64,000 bases of DNA, from NCBI RefSeq assembly GCF_003600625.1, contig NZ_CP032489.1, positions 1 through 64,000 on the forward strand. Direction: 5' to 3'. Below are positions 37,060 through 46,772 of this stretch, piece after piece. This DNA comes from Arachidicoccus soli (lineage in GTDB: Bacteria > Bacteroidota > Bacteroidia > Chitinophagales > Chitinophagaceae). Numbering within the stretch: the stretch's first letter is position 1; every line of letters begins with the position of its first letter. The notes under the pieces were generated by a model. That model had not been told where the DNA came from. It was given only the letters and a program-made list of their open reading frames with translations, and searched no databases. The position numbers were made by a program, and so were the translations under genes.

Positions 37060-38085
37060 ATGGGACTTTTTAACTTTTTTACGCAAGAAATAGCGATGGA
37101 CTTGGGTACCGCCAATACCTTAATAATCCATAATGAAGAAATCGTAGTAAACGAGCCTTCAATTGTTGCACTTAATCGCAATAATCCAAAAGAGGTTTTG
37201 GCTGTAGGCAAACGAGCTTTGTTAATGCATGAAAAAACGCATGAAAGTATACGTACTGTGCGACCTCTGAGAGACGGTGTAATTGCCGATTTTAATGCTG
37301 CTGAGTTGATGATAAGGGAGATGATCAAAATGATTTACCCTAAAAAACCACTATTCCCTCCTAGCTGGCGTATGATGATTTGTATCCCATCCAGCATTAC
37401 AGAAGTTGAAAAACGTGCTGTGCGCGATAGTGCTGAACAAGCTGGTGCTAAAGAAGTGTACTTGTTACATGAGCCGATGGCTGCTGCAATAGGTATAGGA
37501 ATTGATGTAGAAGAACCTGTTGGTAATATGATTATTGATATTGGAGGTGGTACTACAGGTATTACTGTTATAGCCTTGGCCGGTATTGTTTGCGACCAGA
37601 GTATTCGTATCGCTGGTGATGAATTTACTGCGGATATTATGGAGGCGCTTCGTCGTTATCATTCATTGCTTATTGGTGAACGCACTGCAGAGCAGATTAA
37701 GATACAATTGGGTGCAGCTATGAAAGATCTGGACAATCCTCCGGATGATTTGCCTGTAAATGGCCGAGATTTGGTAACAGGTATTCCTAAACAAATTATG
37801 GTAAGCTATCAAGAAATAGCAGAAGCATTAGATAAAAGTATTTTCAAAATAGAAGAGGCCATTTTAAAAGCTTTGGAAACTACGCCGCCGGAACTTGCTT
37901 CTGATATTTATCGACGTGGTTTATATCTTACTGGCGGTGGTGCATTGCTAAGAGGATTAGATAAAAGATTAAATCAAAAAATAAAACTACCCGTACATAT
38001 CGCTGACGATCCATTGAAAAGCGTGGTACGCGGAACAGGTATCGCGCTGAAACATTATCAGCGGTTCCCTTTTATCATGAGATAG
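37060..38085 (+). CDS. mreB: rod-shape actin MreB
   Basis: This 341-residue bacterial actin forms membrane-bound filaments that steer cell-wall elongation. Nucleotide-binding motifs are visible: AMDLGTANTLI (phosphate 1), MIIDIGGGTTGITVI (phosphate 2) and YLTGGGALLRGLD (adenosine). Length is normal. It is the first gene of the mreBCD-pbp2-rodA group, but a hairpin terminator at 38104-38139 separates it from mreC. Confidence 0.96.
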   Translation: MGLFNFFTQEIAMDLGTANTLIIHNEEIVVNEPSIVALNRNNPKEVLAVGKRALLMHEKTHESIRTVRPLRDGVIADFNAAELMIREMIKMIYPKKPLFPPSWRMMICIPSSITEVEKRAVRDSAEQAGAKEVYLLHEPMAAAIGIGIDVEEPVGNMIIDIGGGTTGITVIALAGIVCDQSIRIAGDEFTADIMEALRRYHSLLIGERTAEQIKIQLGAAMKDLDNPPDDLPVNGRDLVTGIPKQIMVSYQEIAEALDKSIFKIEEAILKALETTPPELASDIYRRGLYLTGGGALLRGLDKRLNQKIKLPVHIADDPLKSVVRGTGIALKHYQRFPFIMR

Positions 38086-38103
38086 ACATTTTTAGAGTAA
38101 GAG

Positions 38104-38139
38104 GTTGAAAGTATTTATAAAAGAAACTTTCAACTTTTT
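38104..38139 (+). terminator. intrinsic terminator or attenuator between mreB and mreC
   Basis: GTTGAAAGT (38104-38112) pairs with ACTTTCAAC (38126-38134) and is followed by TTTTT. It lies 19 bp after the mreB stop. It would lower transcription into mreC relative to mreB. Confidence 0.75.
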
Positions 38140-38220
38140 ACTTTTATTCAATACATTGGTTGTAATTTTTCTAAATGAGAACTGAGTGAGCTTTATTGGT
38201 CATTCATAAAGTATTTTCGG

Positions 38221-39081
38221 TTGAAAAATATTTTTTTATTCATAAGGCGGTTCTTTACTTTTTTTACGTTCCTGATTCTTCAGGTGCTTTGTATCTCTTT
38301 TCTTGTAAAGTACAATAAGAGTTATGAAGCTGCATACTCTAATGCCGCACATAATTTTACAGGGAAAATTGATAAAAAGTATAACAATATTCAATATTAT
38401 TTCGACCTCAAAAAAACCAATCAAGCGCTAGCCGACGAAAATGCAAAACTGCGAAATGCGCTTAGTACTTTTACCCATAGTGCCGATTCGTTAAACGAGG
38501 ACAAGCTTTATACAATGGTGGATACGTTGAATAAAGATACCTTGGGTAATGTACGCAAATATGAATATTATGCAGCTAAAGTCGTCAACAACTCGCTCAC
38601 AAGCGATAATAATTACATTACCATTGAAAAAGGTGCTAAAGACGGAATCGAAAAAGATATGGCAGTAATGGGTACGAATGGTATTGTAGGTCATGTGGTA
38701 TCTGTAAGCCCTAATTACAGTATTGTAATGAGTTTGCTAAATCATAATAGCAGGGTAAGCGCCATGCTTAAAAACAGCAATGTTCCAGGCATTGTCGAGT
38801 GGGGGGGGAAAAGAGCCAATGTGTTGCAGCTAAACAATATCCCTAAGAGTGCTAAATTAAAGCGTGGTGATACTGTATTAACCAGCAACTTGTCCGGGAA
38901 TTTTCCTGAAGGGTTAATGGTGGGGCGCGTATTAGATATACAATCAAAAGATGCAGCTAGTAATTTTTATAATATTACAGTTTCTAGCAGCACCAATTTT
39001 TATACACTTCAATATGTGTATGTTATTAAAAATAAATTTTTACAAGAACAAAGAAATTTAGAAACCACAGCACCTAAATAA
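38221..39081 (+). CDS. mreC: rod-shape protein MreC
   Basis: The 286-residue protein has one N-terminal membrane helix (residues 8-30), a short coiled coil (about 50-85, NIQYYFDLKKTNQALADENAK) and the periplasmic beta domain with GIVGHVVSVSPNYSIVMSLLNH and PEGLMVGRVLDI. It links MreB filaments to the wall-synthesis machinery. The start codon is TTG: the family N-terminus begins exactly there and no closer ATG exists. It is followed by mreD after 1 bp. Confidence 0.92.
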   Translation: MKNIFLFIRRFFTFFTFLILQVLCISFLVKYNKSYEAAYSNAAHNFTGKIDKKYNNIQYYFDLKKTNQALADENAKLRNALSTFTHSADSLNEDKLYTMVDTLNKDTLGNVRKYEYYAAKVVNNSLTSDNNYITIEKGAKDGIEKDMAVMGTNGIVGHVVSVSPNYSIVMSLLNHNSRVSAMLKNSNVPGIVEWGGKRANVLQLNNIPKSAKLKRGDTVLTSNLSGNFPEGLMVGRVLDIQSKDAASNFYNITVSSSTNFYTLQYVYVIKNKFLQEQRNLETTAPK

Positions 39082-39082
39082 T

Positions 39083-39616
39083 ATGAGTGTATTATTGAAA
39101 AATATATTGCGGTTTATTTTCTTTATACTGGTACAGGTTTTTGTGCTGGATAAAGTGCCATTTATACACCAATATATCAAGCCGTCTGTTTTCTTTTTGT
39201 TCATATTATGGTTGCCTTTTGGGCTTTCTCGTGTAAGCCTCATGGTGATCGCTTTTTTATTCGGACTTGCTTTAGATTATTTTGCAGGCACTCCAGGTCT
39301 GCACTCTGCCCCCTGTGTGTTAATTGCCTATCTGCGACCTTTCATCCTGAATATTGTGATTCAGCAAGAGAAGACAGGTGTTACCTATTCGGACCCTAGT
39401 GCAAAAAGTATAGGACTGGGTCCTTATGTAATTTATATCGTATCTCTCACGCTTGCTTATCATATTTATCTCACATTTATCGAGTGGATGGAATTTGGAG
39501 ATTTCTTATTTTTCCTAGGAAAGGTCTTGGCATCGAGCGCACTGAGTTTATTGCTCATATTCATTACAGAGATTCTATTCTTCCGTAAAGTGAAGTTTAA
39601 AACAAATGCAGCTTAA
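39083..39616 (+). CDS. mreD: rod-shape protein MreD
   Basis: This 177-residue integral membrane protein has about five helices. It is the weakly conserved third member of the elongasome core, identified by length, topology and position directly after mreC. The segment FLFGLALDYFAGTPGLHSAPCVLIAYLR resembles the conserved family region. Confidence 0.88.
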   Translation: MSVLLKNILRFIFFILVQVFVLDKVPFIHQYIKPSVFFLFILWLPFGLSRVSLMVIAFLFGLALDYFAGTPGLHSAPCVLIAYLRPFILNIVIQQEKTGVTYSDPSAKSIGLGPYVIYIVSLTLAYHIYLTFIEWMEFGDFLFFLGKVLASSALSLLLIFITEILFFRKVKFKTNAA

Positions 39617-39740
39617 AAAAGCATATTGAAATTTGTAGCTTTTTATAAAAATTTTTTATAGTTGTACAAGTAATGCGATTTGGTTTAGCATATTGACTAT
39701 TTTTGTTTTACGATACTTTCTACTCTCTTTACAAAATACA

Positions 39741-41840
39741 ATGGCTACAATACAAAATAATAATCAATCACGCAGCAGGATCATCCTAGGAATTTTTGTT
39801 GTCGTTTTTGTGGTTATCGTTGCACAGTTACTCAACCTTCAATTATTTTCTCCAAAATATAGGTTGCAGGCAGAGAACAATGCTATATTCCGCAAAGTAG
39901 TTTATCCGGATCGCGGTATTATCTACGATAGAAATGGAAAAGCTATTTTGGATAATATGATTAATTATGACTTGATTGTAACGCCTTCAGAAGCACGCAA
40001 AGGAGTTGATACTGCTACGCTTTGCACCATTTTAGGAATAGATACGGCAGAATATAGAAAGCGTATGCTTACAGCGATTGTCAAAAACAGCAGATACAAA
40101 CCTAGCACTTTTGAGCCGCTGCTCACACCTGAATTATATGCTAGATTAAACGAAAATATATATCGATTCCCGGGATTTGAGTTGCAGGAACGGCCTGTAA
40201 GAACTTATCCTTTTCATGTAGGCGCCAGTTTTTTAGGGAGGTTGGGAGAAGTGTCTGCAAAATTTTTAAAAAATCATCCCGATGAAGGCTACCAATCCGG
40301 TGACTATATAGGCATTACAGGCCTTGAGAGTTCTTACGAAAAAGTATTGATGGGGCAACGTGGTGTGCAGCGATTCTTGCGGGATAATCGCGCGCGTATC
40401 CAAGGACCTTATGAAGATGGCGACTTTGATACAGTTGCTATTGCCGGAAGAAATTTATATTCTAGTATAGATATTGGTGTACAAGCTCTTGGCGAGAAAA
40501 TGTTTCAAGGGAAAATTGGTGCAGCTGTTGCCATTAATCCAAAGACGGGCGGCATCATTGCAATGATTTCGGCACCTACCTATGATCCTAACGACCTTGC
40601 CCCAAGCGAATATAGAAAACATATAGGCTTTTTGATTTTGGACACGAGTCGCCCTATGTATAACCGTGCTATTGCAGGGATGTACCCACCAGGATCTACC
40701 TACAAGCCGATGGGTGCTTTAATCGCATTAGACGAAGGAATAATTACACCCTCTTACGGCTATGATTGCCGTGGCGCTTATTATGCTTGTGGAAAAGTAG
40801 TGCGTTGTGATGAAAAATGGGCAGGTCACGCAGCGAGTTTAAAACTGGCGATTGCTAACTCCTGTAACTCTTATTTCTGTAATGTGTTTAGAATGACAGT
40901 AGATAATCCACAGTATGGTTCTCCGAGAAAAGGATATGCAAAATGGCGCGAATATATGCACGGATTTGGCATGGGGGAAACATTGGGTGTAGATATACCC
41001 GGAGAAAGAGGGGGTAATATTCCCGATACCACTGAGTATAACCATGACTATGGTAATCACTGGGTTTCTTGTAATATGATGACGATGGGTATTGGCCAAG
41101 ATAGAATGTTGCTGACACCGCTGCAATCTGCCGACGAAGCTTGTATAATTGCGAATAAAGGATGGTATTATACACCACATTTTATTGATAGCATCGAATC
41201 TCAAACGGAAGCAGATACAACCTATTTAGCTAAATATAAAATCAAACACAGGCCATTGCACATCAGCGATGCCGATTACCAAGCTGTGCAAGCAGGGATG
41301 GAAGATGTAACCGAAGTGGGTACTGCATCTAATGTAAAAATCCCTGGCATTAAATATGCGGCAAAAACAGGGACAGCACAAGTACCGAATTTAAAAAATT
41401 TGGCAGTTTTTATTGCATATGCACCGGTTGACAATCCTAAAATAGCAATTGCGGTATATGTAGAAAATGCAGGTTATGGTTCTACCTGGGCTGCTCCTAT
41501 TGCAGCGCATATGATGGAGAAATATTTAAATGATACACTTACTGCAGAGACACAAGCAGATGTGGACAGGTTAGCAAAAATAAATTTATTCCCCCATCAG
41601 ATATTTGATTGGCGCAGGAAACAAGATTCAGCACGTGCACAACGAATTCGTGAAGCAGAAAGAAAAGAAGATTCTTCTGCTACGGCAAAAGCAGATAATA
41701 TAGGGGATATGAAAACGGCAAAGACGGAAAGTCAAAAAGGCAAATTCCCTTTGCAAACTTTAAAGAACAATTGGCTTTCTGCAATTTTGCCGGATTATAA
41801 ATCGGGAATGGCTAAGAAAGATAAATTGGTAAAAAAATAA
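39741..41840 (+). CDS. mrdA: penicillin-binding protein 2 (transpeptidase)
   Basis: From ATG 39741 (MATIQNNN) the protein has 699 residues. A TTG at 39693 would add 16 residues and is less likely. One N-terminal membrane helix precedes the PBP dimerisation domain (DRGIIYDRNGKAIL). The transpeptidase motifs are PGSTYKP (SxxK), SCN in ANSCNSYF (SxN) and AAKTGTAQ (KTG). It cross-links peptidoglycan during rod elongation with RodA. The last 100 residues after the catalytic domain are charged and variable. Its stop is 2 bp before rodA. Confidence 0.93.
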   Translation: MATIQNNNQSRSRIILGIFVVVFVVIVAQLLNLQLFSPKYRLQAENNAIFRKVVYPDRGIIYDRNGKAILDNMINYDLIVTPSEARKGVDTATLCTILGIDTAEYRKRMLTAIVKNSRYKPSTFEPLLTPELYARLNENIYRFPGFELQERPVRTYPFHVGASFLGRLGEVSAKFLKNHPDEGYQSGDYIGITGLESSYEKVLMGQRGVQRFLRDNRARIQGPYEDGDFDTVAIAGRNLYSSIDIGVQALGEKMFQGKIGAAVAINPKTGGIIAMISAPTYDPNDLAPSEYRKHIGFLILDTSRPMYNRAIAGMYPPGSTYKPMGALIALDEGIITPSYGYDCRGAYYACGKVVRCDEKWAGHAASLKLAIANSCNSYFCNVFRMTVDNPQYGSPRKGYAKWREYMHGFGMGETLGVDIPGERGGNIPDTTEYNHDYGNHWVSCNMMTMGIGQDRMLLTPLQSADEACIIANKGWYYTPHFIDSIESQTEADTTYLAKYKIKHRPLHISDADYQAVQAGMEDVTEVGTASNVKIPGIKYAAKTGTAQVPNLKNLAVFIAYAPVDNPKIAIAVYVENAGYGSTWAAPIAAHMMEKYLNDTLTAETQADVDRLAKINLFPHQIFDWRRKQDSARAQRIREAERKEDSSATAKADNIGDMKTAKTESQKGKFPLQTLKNNWLSAILPDYKSGMAKKDKLVKK

Positions 41841-41842
41841 AT

Positions 41843-43183
41843 ATGGGTCAACAGGAAAAACTCGCAAGAGGGATTGACTGGATTGTTGTTTTTTTATATG
41901 CTATGTTGATAGCTATAGGTATTCTCTGCATTTTTATGGTGGAGTACAATCCCGATGTCAATTGGGCTACAGCGTTTGTTTCAGGGAAAACAGAATATAG
42001 TAAGCAACTTATTTTTGCTGGCGTCTGTGCTTTACTCGCTATTTTTATATTACTGAGCGACAGTAAATTGTATACGGCTTTTGCTAACCTTTCCTATTTA
42101 TTCGGCATAATATTGATGTTCGCCACCTTTGTGGTGGGTAAAGATATTAATGGCTCTAGAAGCTGGATTCCTATGGGCGGTGGTTTTAATTTGCAACCTG
42201 CACAGCTTTGTGTGATATTTACCTCTTTGGCATTGTCTAAATACCTCTCAATGCAAGATTTAGATTTTACAAAAGTAAAATCACAATTGATCGCAGTTGC
42301 TATTGCTTTGTTCCCTGCAATGTTATCCGTATTGCAAAATGAAACAGGAATGGCAATAGTTTATTTCTGTTTTTTTATTGTAATGTTCCGTGAAGGATTG
42401 CCCGGATGGCTATTGTTGGTGGGCTTTTCTTTTGGAGTTTTGGTGGTAGCGACTTTAATAATGGAGCCTAACACATTGGCAATTATCCTGACTATTATTG
42501 CCGCGATTGCTATTTACATTCTTAGAAAAAAAATCAAAAGAAGCCGGAGAATATTGGTTTTTATTTTATTGATTTGGGCCGGATGCGTGGGGGTACAACG
42601 TTTTGCAGTTCCCTATATCTTTAATAATGTTTTTCAATGTTATCAATCTACCCGTGTATATGCGATGGTGGGCAAAGTATACGATTGCAGCCAAAACCGC
42701 AGTTCTATTAAACGAGAAGAAGATCATAAAAAGTATGTGAAACCGGATGACTACAACGTGCGTCAGAGTAAGATTGCCATTGGTTCCGGGGGGTTACTTG
42801 GTCGCGGCTTTTTAAAGGGGACACAAACAAGAGGTAAATATGTTCCTGAGCAACAAACAGATTTTGTATTTACCTCTATTGGTGAGGCATTTGGATTTGT
42901 TGGAAGCTTTGCATTTCTAATGCTTTACCTATTATTATTATTCCGGATTGTAAAAATTGCTGAACGACAACGAAGTGTATTCTCCCGAGTCTATGCTTAC
43001 TGCGTTGCAAGTATAATTTTATTGCATATTACTATTAATGTATGTATGGCAATTGGTTTATTCCCGGTAGTAGGTATTCCATTGCCGATGATAAGTTATG
43101 GCGGGTCTTCTTTGGTAACCTTCACTATACTTATCTTTATTCTTGTGAGGCTTGATGCTGATAGACAAATGATATTGCGCTAA
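41843..43183 (+). CDS. rodA: peptidoglycan glycosyltransferase RodA
   Basis: The 446-residue SEDS-family protein has about ten helices. It polymerises lipid II and works with the PBP2 encoded just upstream. Signatures are VVGKDINGSRSWIPMGG, GLLGRGFLKGTQT, PEQQTDFVFTSIGEAFGF and the C-terminal PLPMISYGGSSLV. A longer than usual loop with KVYDCSQNRSSIKREE at about residues 275-310 is typical of the Bacteroidota form. Confidence 0.94.
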   Translation: MGQQEKLARGIDWIVVFLYAMLIAIGILCIFMVEYNPDVNWATAFVSGKTEYSKQLIFAGVCALLAIFILLSDSKLYTAFANLSYLFGIILMFATFVVGKDINGSRSWIPMGGGFNLQPAQLCVIFTSLALSKYLSMQDLDFTKVKSQLIAVAIALFPAMLSVLQNETGMAIVYFCFFIVMFREGLPGWLLLVGFSFGVLVVATLIMEPNTLAIILTIIAAIAIYILRKKIKRSRRILVFILLIWAGCVGVQRFAVPYIFNNVFQCYQSTRVYAMVGKVYDCSQNRSSIKREEDHKKYVKPDDYNVRQSKIAIGSGGLLGRGFLKGTQTRGKYVPEQQTDFVFTSIGEAFGFVGSFAFLMLYLLLLFRIVKIAERQRSVFSRVYAYCVASIILLHITINVCMAIGLFPVVGIPLPMISYGGSSLVTFTILIFILVRLDADRQMILR

Positions 43184-43207
43184 CCTTTGTTTTAAATATT
43201 TGATAGG

Positions 43208-44299
43208 ATGGATAATAATAGATATTTCTCGCTTAATAAGTTTTTCAAACCACAGAAGACGCGTCCACTTTTACATGTAAATCCAACCGATAATGCATTG
43301 CGGGTTGATGCTGAAAAGTCCGTGATTACTGTTTTTCAATATGATGAAAATTCTGTAGAAGAGTTTAAGCTGGACAATATTGGGGAATGCGTGAAATATA
43401 AAACTACGGACAAAAATATTTGGATAAATGTAGAGGGGTTAAAACGAGCAGATGTAAAAGCTATTTGTCGAGATTTTGATATTCATTTATTAATTGAGGA
43501 AGATATCTTAAGTGTAGGTCAGCGACCTAAAACAGATTTATTCGAAGATTTTGTATTTTGTTTGTTATATATGCTCTCCTATGGTCAGGATAATGTGTTG
43601 TTGAATAAAGAACAAATCTCTTTGATTCTTGGGAAAAACTTTGTTCTTACATTTCAGGAAGAGCCTAACAGAGACGCTTTTGACAAAGTGCGACTGCGAC
43701 TAAAGAACTTACACAATAAACAATTGCAACAGTATGGCTGCGATTTTTTGTATTATGCCCTGATCGATGCCATTGTTGATGATTATTTTATAGCGATGGA
43801 TATATTTGGCGAGAAAATTGAAGAAGCAGAAGAGCACATTGTAAAAGCACACTCAAAGATTAGCATGTCTTATATTCTTTTTTTAAGAAAAGAATTGTTG
43901 CTTTTACGCCGCTCTATTTACCCGGCTCGAGATGCTATCAGTAGTATCAACAAAAATGAGAATGAGTTATTCTCAAGCAAAACATTGCGTTACCTCAAAG
44001 ATATTTACGATCATATTTTGCAAGCAACTGAAATGGTAGAAAACTACCGAGAAGGTATGGCCAACTTGCAAGACCTACATCTAAACCAAGCGAACTTAAA
44101 GATGAATGAGTCGATGAAAATCATGGCTATCGTTACTTGTTTGCTTGCGCCAGCAGCGGTTATAGGTGGCATCTTTGGTATGAACTTTTCGCAAATACCA
44201 TTTTTACATGACCATTACGGCTTTTATTTTTCTGTAGCAGTGATGCTGTTAATTCCTTTGTGGATGATATATGTTTTTAAGAAAAGGGGATGGTTCTAG
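43208..44299 (+). CDS. corA: CorA-type magnesium/cobalt channel
   Basis: The 363-residue protein has a soluble alpha/beta N-terminal domain and a long helical stalk. Two C-terminal membrane helices are joined by the hallmark GMNF motif (VIGGIFGMNFSQIPFLHDH). It is probably a homopentameric Mg2+ (or Co2+/Ni2+) channel. It starts 24 bp after rodA, so it may be cotranscribed with the cell-wall genes. Its stop codon is embedded in a terminator hairpin. Confidence 0.94.
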   Translation: MDNNRYFSLNKFFKPQKTRPLLHVNPTDNALRVDAEKSVITVFQYDENSVEEFKLDNIGECVKYKTTDKNIWINVEGLKRADVKAICRDFDIHLLIEEDILSVGQRPKTDLFEDFVFCLLYMLSYGQDNVLLNKEQISLILGKNFVLTFQEEPNRDAFDKVRLRLKNLHNKQLQQYGCDFLYYALIDAIVDDYFIAMDIFGEKIEEAEEHIVKAHSKISMSYILFLRKELLLLRRSIYPARDAISSINKNENELFSSKTLRYLKDIYDHILQATEMVENYREGMANLQDLHLNQANLKMNESMKIMAIVTCLLAPAAVIGGIFGMNFSQIPFLHDHYGFYFSVAVMLLIPLWMIYVFKKRGWF

Positions 44300-44316
44300 T
44301 TTTATAGAACCTTTTT
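44292..44316 (+). terminator. terminator of corA
   Basis: GGTTCTA (44292-44298) pairs with TAGAACC (44305-44311), followed by five T residues. The corA stop codon TAG at 44297-44299 lies within the stem. Confidence 0.8.
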
Positions 44317-44452
44317 GAAATTAATTATTGACGGATGCTTCGTAATGCCTTCAATTTTATTTCTTAATACTTTATTAGATCTTCTTATTAACAAAGTACA
44401 GTTAAACCACTTTAAAGCCAAAAACAATAATTAGCTTTGTTAAGTTAATTTA

Positions 44453-45889
44453 ATGAATATGCCACACGAAGCTATTTCGGTTTTTGATATATTTAAAATA
44501 GGTGTTGGTCCATCTAGTTCTCATACATTGGGTCCTTGGCGGGCTGCTATTTATTTTATTGATTCGGTAAAAGAAAAGTATGGCTTAGAGAACGTAATGC
44601 ATGTGCAAGTTTTATTGTATGGTTCTTTGGCAAAAACGGGTCATGGTCATGGTACCGATATTGCCGTTAAAATGGGTTTAATGCTGGAAGACCCGGAAAC
44701 GACCGATGTTTCTTTGATTAATGATAAGATGCAACAGATAGCCGTGGAAAACTCAATTTTGCTTGGAGGTACACAATCTATTTCCTTTGACCCCCAAAAA
44801 GATATAGTCTTTCTTTATAAAGAATCATTGCCATTTCATCCGAATGCGATGACCTTTCTGCTCAGCCTAAAAAATGGAGAAAATATTAGTGAGACTTGGT
44901 ATTCCATTGGTGGTGGTTTTGTTGTTCAAGAGGGAGCCTCACCGAATGCAGTAAAGGAAAATGTTGATCTCCCATTCCCTGTTAATGATGCGGAGGATTT
45001 ACTTTTCTGGTGTATTAAGACCGGCATGTCCATTCACGAGGTAGTAATGGAAAATGAAAGCACCTGGCGTAACGAAGAAGAAACAAGGGCGGGTATATTA
45101 AGGATTTGGAAAACGATGCGTGAATGTATGTATCGAGGCTGCGACACCAAAGGGGAGTTACCGGGGGGATTAAAGGTAAAGCGCCGCGCTTTTGATTTAA
45201 ATAAGAAACTGACAAAGAACGAGACGTATAATAATTATGAAGAATGGATCGCGCTTATTAAAAAATCAAGTGGCAATTTCAATGAAATATTAGATTGGAT
45301 TAGTTGTTTTGCGTTGGCGGTAAATGAAGAAAATGCTGCCTTCGGTAGGGTAGTTACAGCGCCTACAAATGGTGCTGCAGGTGTTATTCCTGCTGTATTG
45401 CAATACTTTATTGTGTTTTGCAATGGGGAGGAGGATGATAAAATTATTAATTTTTTGTTGACTGCTTCTGAAGTGGGTAGTATTTTTAAAAAGGGAGCTA
45501 CAATTTCTGCAGCTATGGGTGGTTGTCAGGCGGAAATAGGTGTTTCATCTGCTATGGCTGCTGCAGCATTGACTGAGTCATTAGGAGGTACGCAAAAACA
45601 GGCTTTAATGGCTGCCGAGATAGCTATGGAACATCACTTAGGGCTTACCTGTGATCCAATTGGTGGGTTGGTGCAAATACCCTGCATCGAAAGAAATACC
45701 ATGGGCGCCATTAAAGCTATTACGGCATCGCAACTGGCTTTGCAGAGCGCACCCGATTATGCCAAAGTATCTTTGGATAAAGTTGTAAAAACTATGTGGG
45801 ACACCGCTTTAGACATGAATAGTAAATATAAAGAAACTTCCGATGGAGGTTTAGCAATACATATTCCATTGGGCTTGAGTGAATGTTGA
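44453..45889 (+). CDS. sdaA: L-serine ammonia-lyase (iron-sulfur type)
   Basis: This single-chain, 478-residue enzyme converts serine to pyruvate and ammonia using a [4Fe-4S] cluster. The beta-domain motif is [15 protein letters not shown]. The catalytic alpha-domain shows [31 protein letters not shown] and [19 protein letters not shown], supplying the cluster cysteines. Length matches the fused beta-alpha form. A TAGCTTTG -7-like element is at 44432-44439, close to the start. Confidence 0.94.
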   Translation: MNMPHEAISVFDIFKIGVGPSSSHTLGPWRAAIYFIDSVKEKYGLENVMHVQVLLYGSLAKTGHGHGTDIAVKMGLMLEDPETTDVSLINDKMQQIAVENSILLGGTQSISFDPQKDIVFLYKESLPFHPNAMTFLLSLKNGENISETWYSIGGGFVVQEGASPNAVKENVDLPFPVNDAEDLLFWCIKTGMSIHEVVMENESTWRNEEETRAGILRIWKTMRECMYRGCDTKGELPGGLKVKRRAFDLNKKLTKNETYNNYEEWIALIKKSSGNFNEILDWISCFALAVNEENAAFGRVVTAPTNGAAGVIPAVLQYFIVFCNGEEDDKIINFLLTASEVGSIFKKGATISAAMGGCQAEIGVSSAMAAAALTESLGGTQKQALMAAEIAMEHHLGLTCDPIGGLVQIPCIERNTMGAIKAITASQLALQSAPDYAKVSLDKVVKTMWDTALDMNSKYKETSDGGLAIHIPLGLSEC

Positions 45890-45923
45890 TTTGATTTCTA
45901 GTGTAATTATTTTAAATATTTTG

Positions 45924-46664
45924 ATGAAAAAAAATGCTTTCTTCTTTCTTTTTCTGACATTCTTCCTTGGTATAGTTGCCTGTACCAAAAGTACTGTTGA
46001 CAAACAATTGAGGCCTACTTATTTTCGGTTAGCCAATGTTACTTACGGAAAATCTTTTGACATGCAGGTAAATAAAAATAATTTATTCACCAATATTCCT
46101 TTCGATTCTATTACCGCCTATGCTTCGGGTGCACCGGGTGTTTTTAATTTATCTATTAATGATAATGCTAATGGCCAAAGTATTCTGGATAGTTATCAGT
46201 CCATGCAAAGTGGAATATATTACACACTTTTTATTGTTCCCGATAGCACGAGTGGCGCCCAACAGCCTAGGACTAGTTTGATTGCGGATAACAATGTTTT
46301 GCCTCAATACGACTCTGCAAAAATTCGTTTTCTCAACTTCTCACCTGATACAACAACGATTAATTTTGAACAATCTTATCGACAAGGGAATAGTGACGTG
46401 TTTATAAAAATGCCGAAAGTGATTACTTGGCTGGGGCGAACTTATCTTGATAACAGTATAAATAATCAAGTTGCACAATATGTTTCTGTACACTCCAATA
46501 CTTATAGATTTTCGTTTTTGAATTCCAATGATACGTTAAAACAAGTCGTACAGCCATTGGATGTGACAATTGAGAAAGATAAATTCTATACTTTTTATCT
46601 ACAAGGGTCTCTTCGTAAAAAGGGTGCAGATTCTTTAAAAGTCAATACAATTGTGTATCCATAA
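45924..46664 (+). CDS. DUF4397-like lipoprotein
   Basis: From ATG 45924 the protein has 246 residues. This start gives a signal with lipobox LGIVAC (Cys at about residue 20); the upstream ATG at 45879 overlaps the sdaA end and lacks a signal. The mature part has beta-strand segments of the DUF4397 type (RPTYFRLANVTYGKSFDMQV, YTFYLQGS). Such lipoproteins are common surface or periplasmic proteins of unknown role. Confidence 0.75.
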   Translation: MKKNAFFFLFLTFFLGIVACTKSTVDKQLRPTYFRLANVTYGKSFDMQVNKNNLFTNIPFDSITAYASGAPGVFNLSINDNANGQSILDSYQSMQSGIYYTLFIVPDSTSGAQQPRTSLIADNNVLPQYDSAKIRFLNFSPDTTTINFEQSYRQGNSDVFIKMPKVITWLGRTYLDNSINNQVAQYVSVHSNTYRFSFLNSNDTLKQVVQPLDVTIEKDKFYTFYLQGSLRKKGADSLKVNTIVYP

Positions 46665-46727
46665 TAGCACTTTCTTCTATTTATAAAATGTGGTTATTTT
46701 TCAATAAGTTTTCCTATTCATTCTCCT

Positions 46728-46735
46728 TATCTTTG
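46728..46735 (+). promoter_or_regulatory. -7 element for the aminotransferase gene
   Basis: TATCTTTG (TAnnTTTG consensus) lies 37 bp upstream of the start codon. No clear -33 partner. Confidence 0.42.
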
Positions 46736-46772
46736 CGGCAATCATTTAATCAGCAAAACAAAAATATATTCT

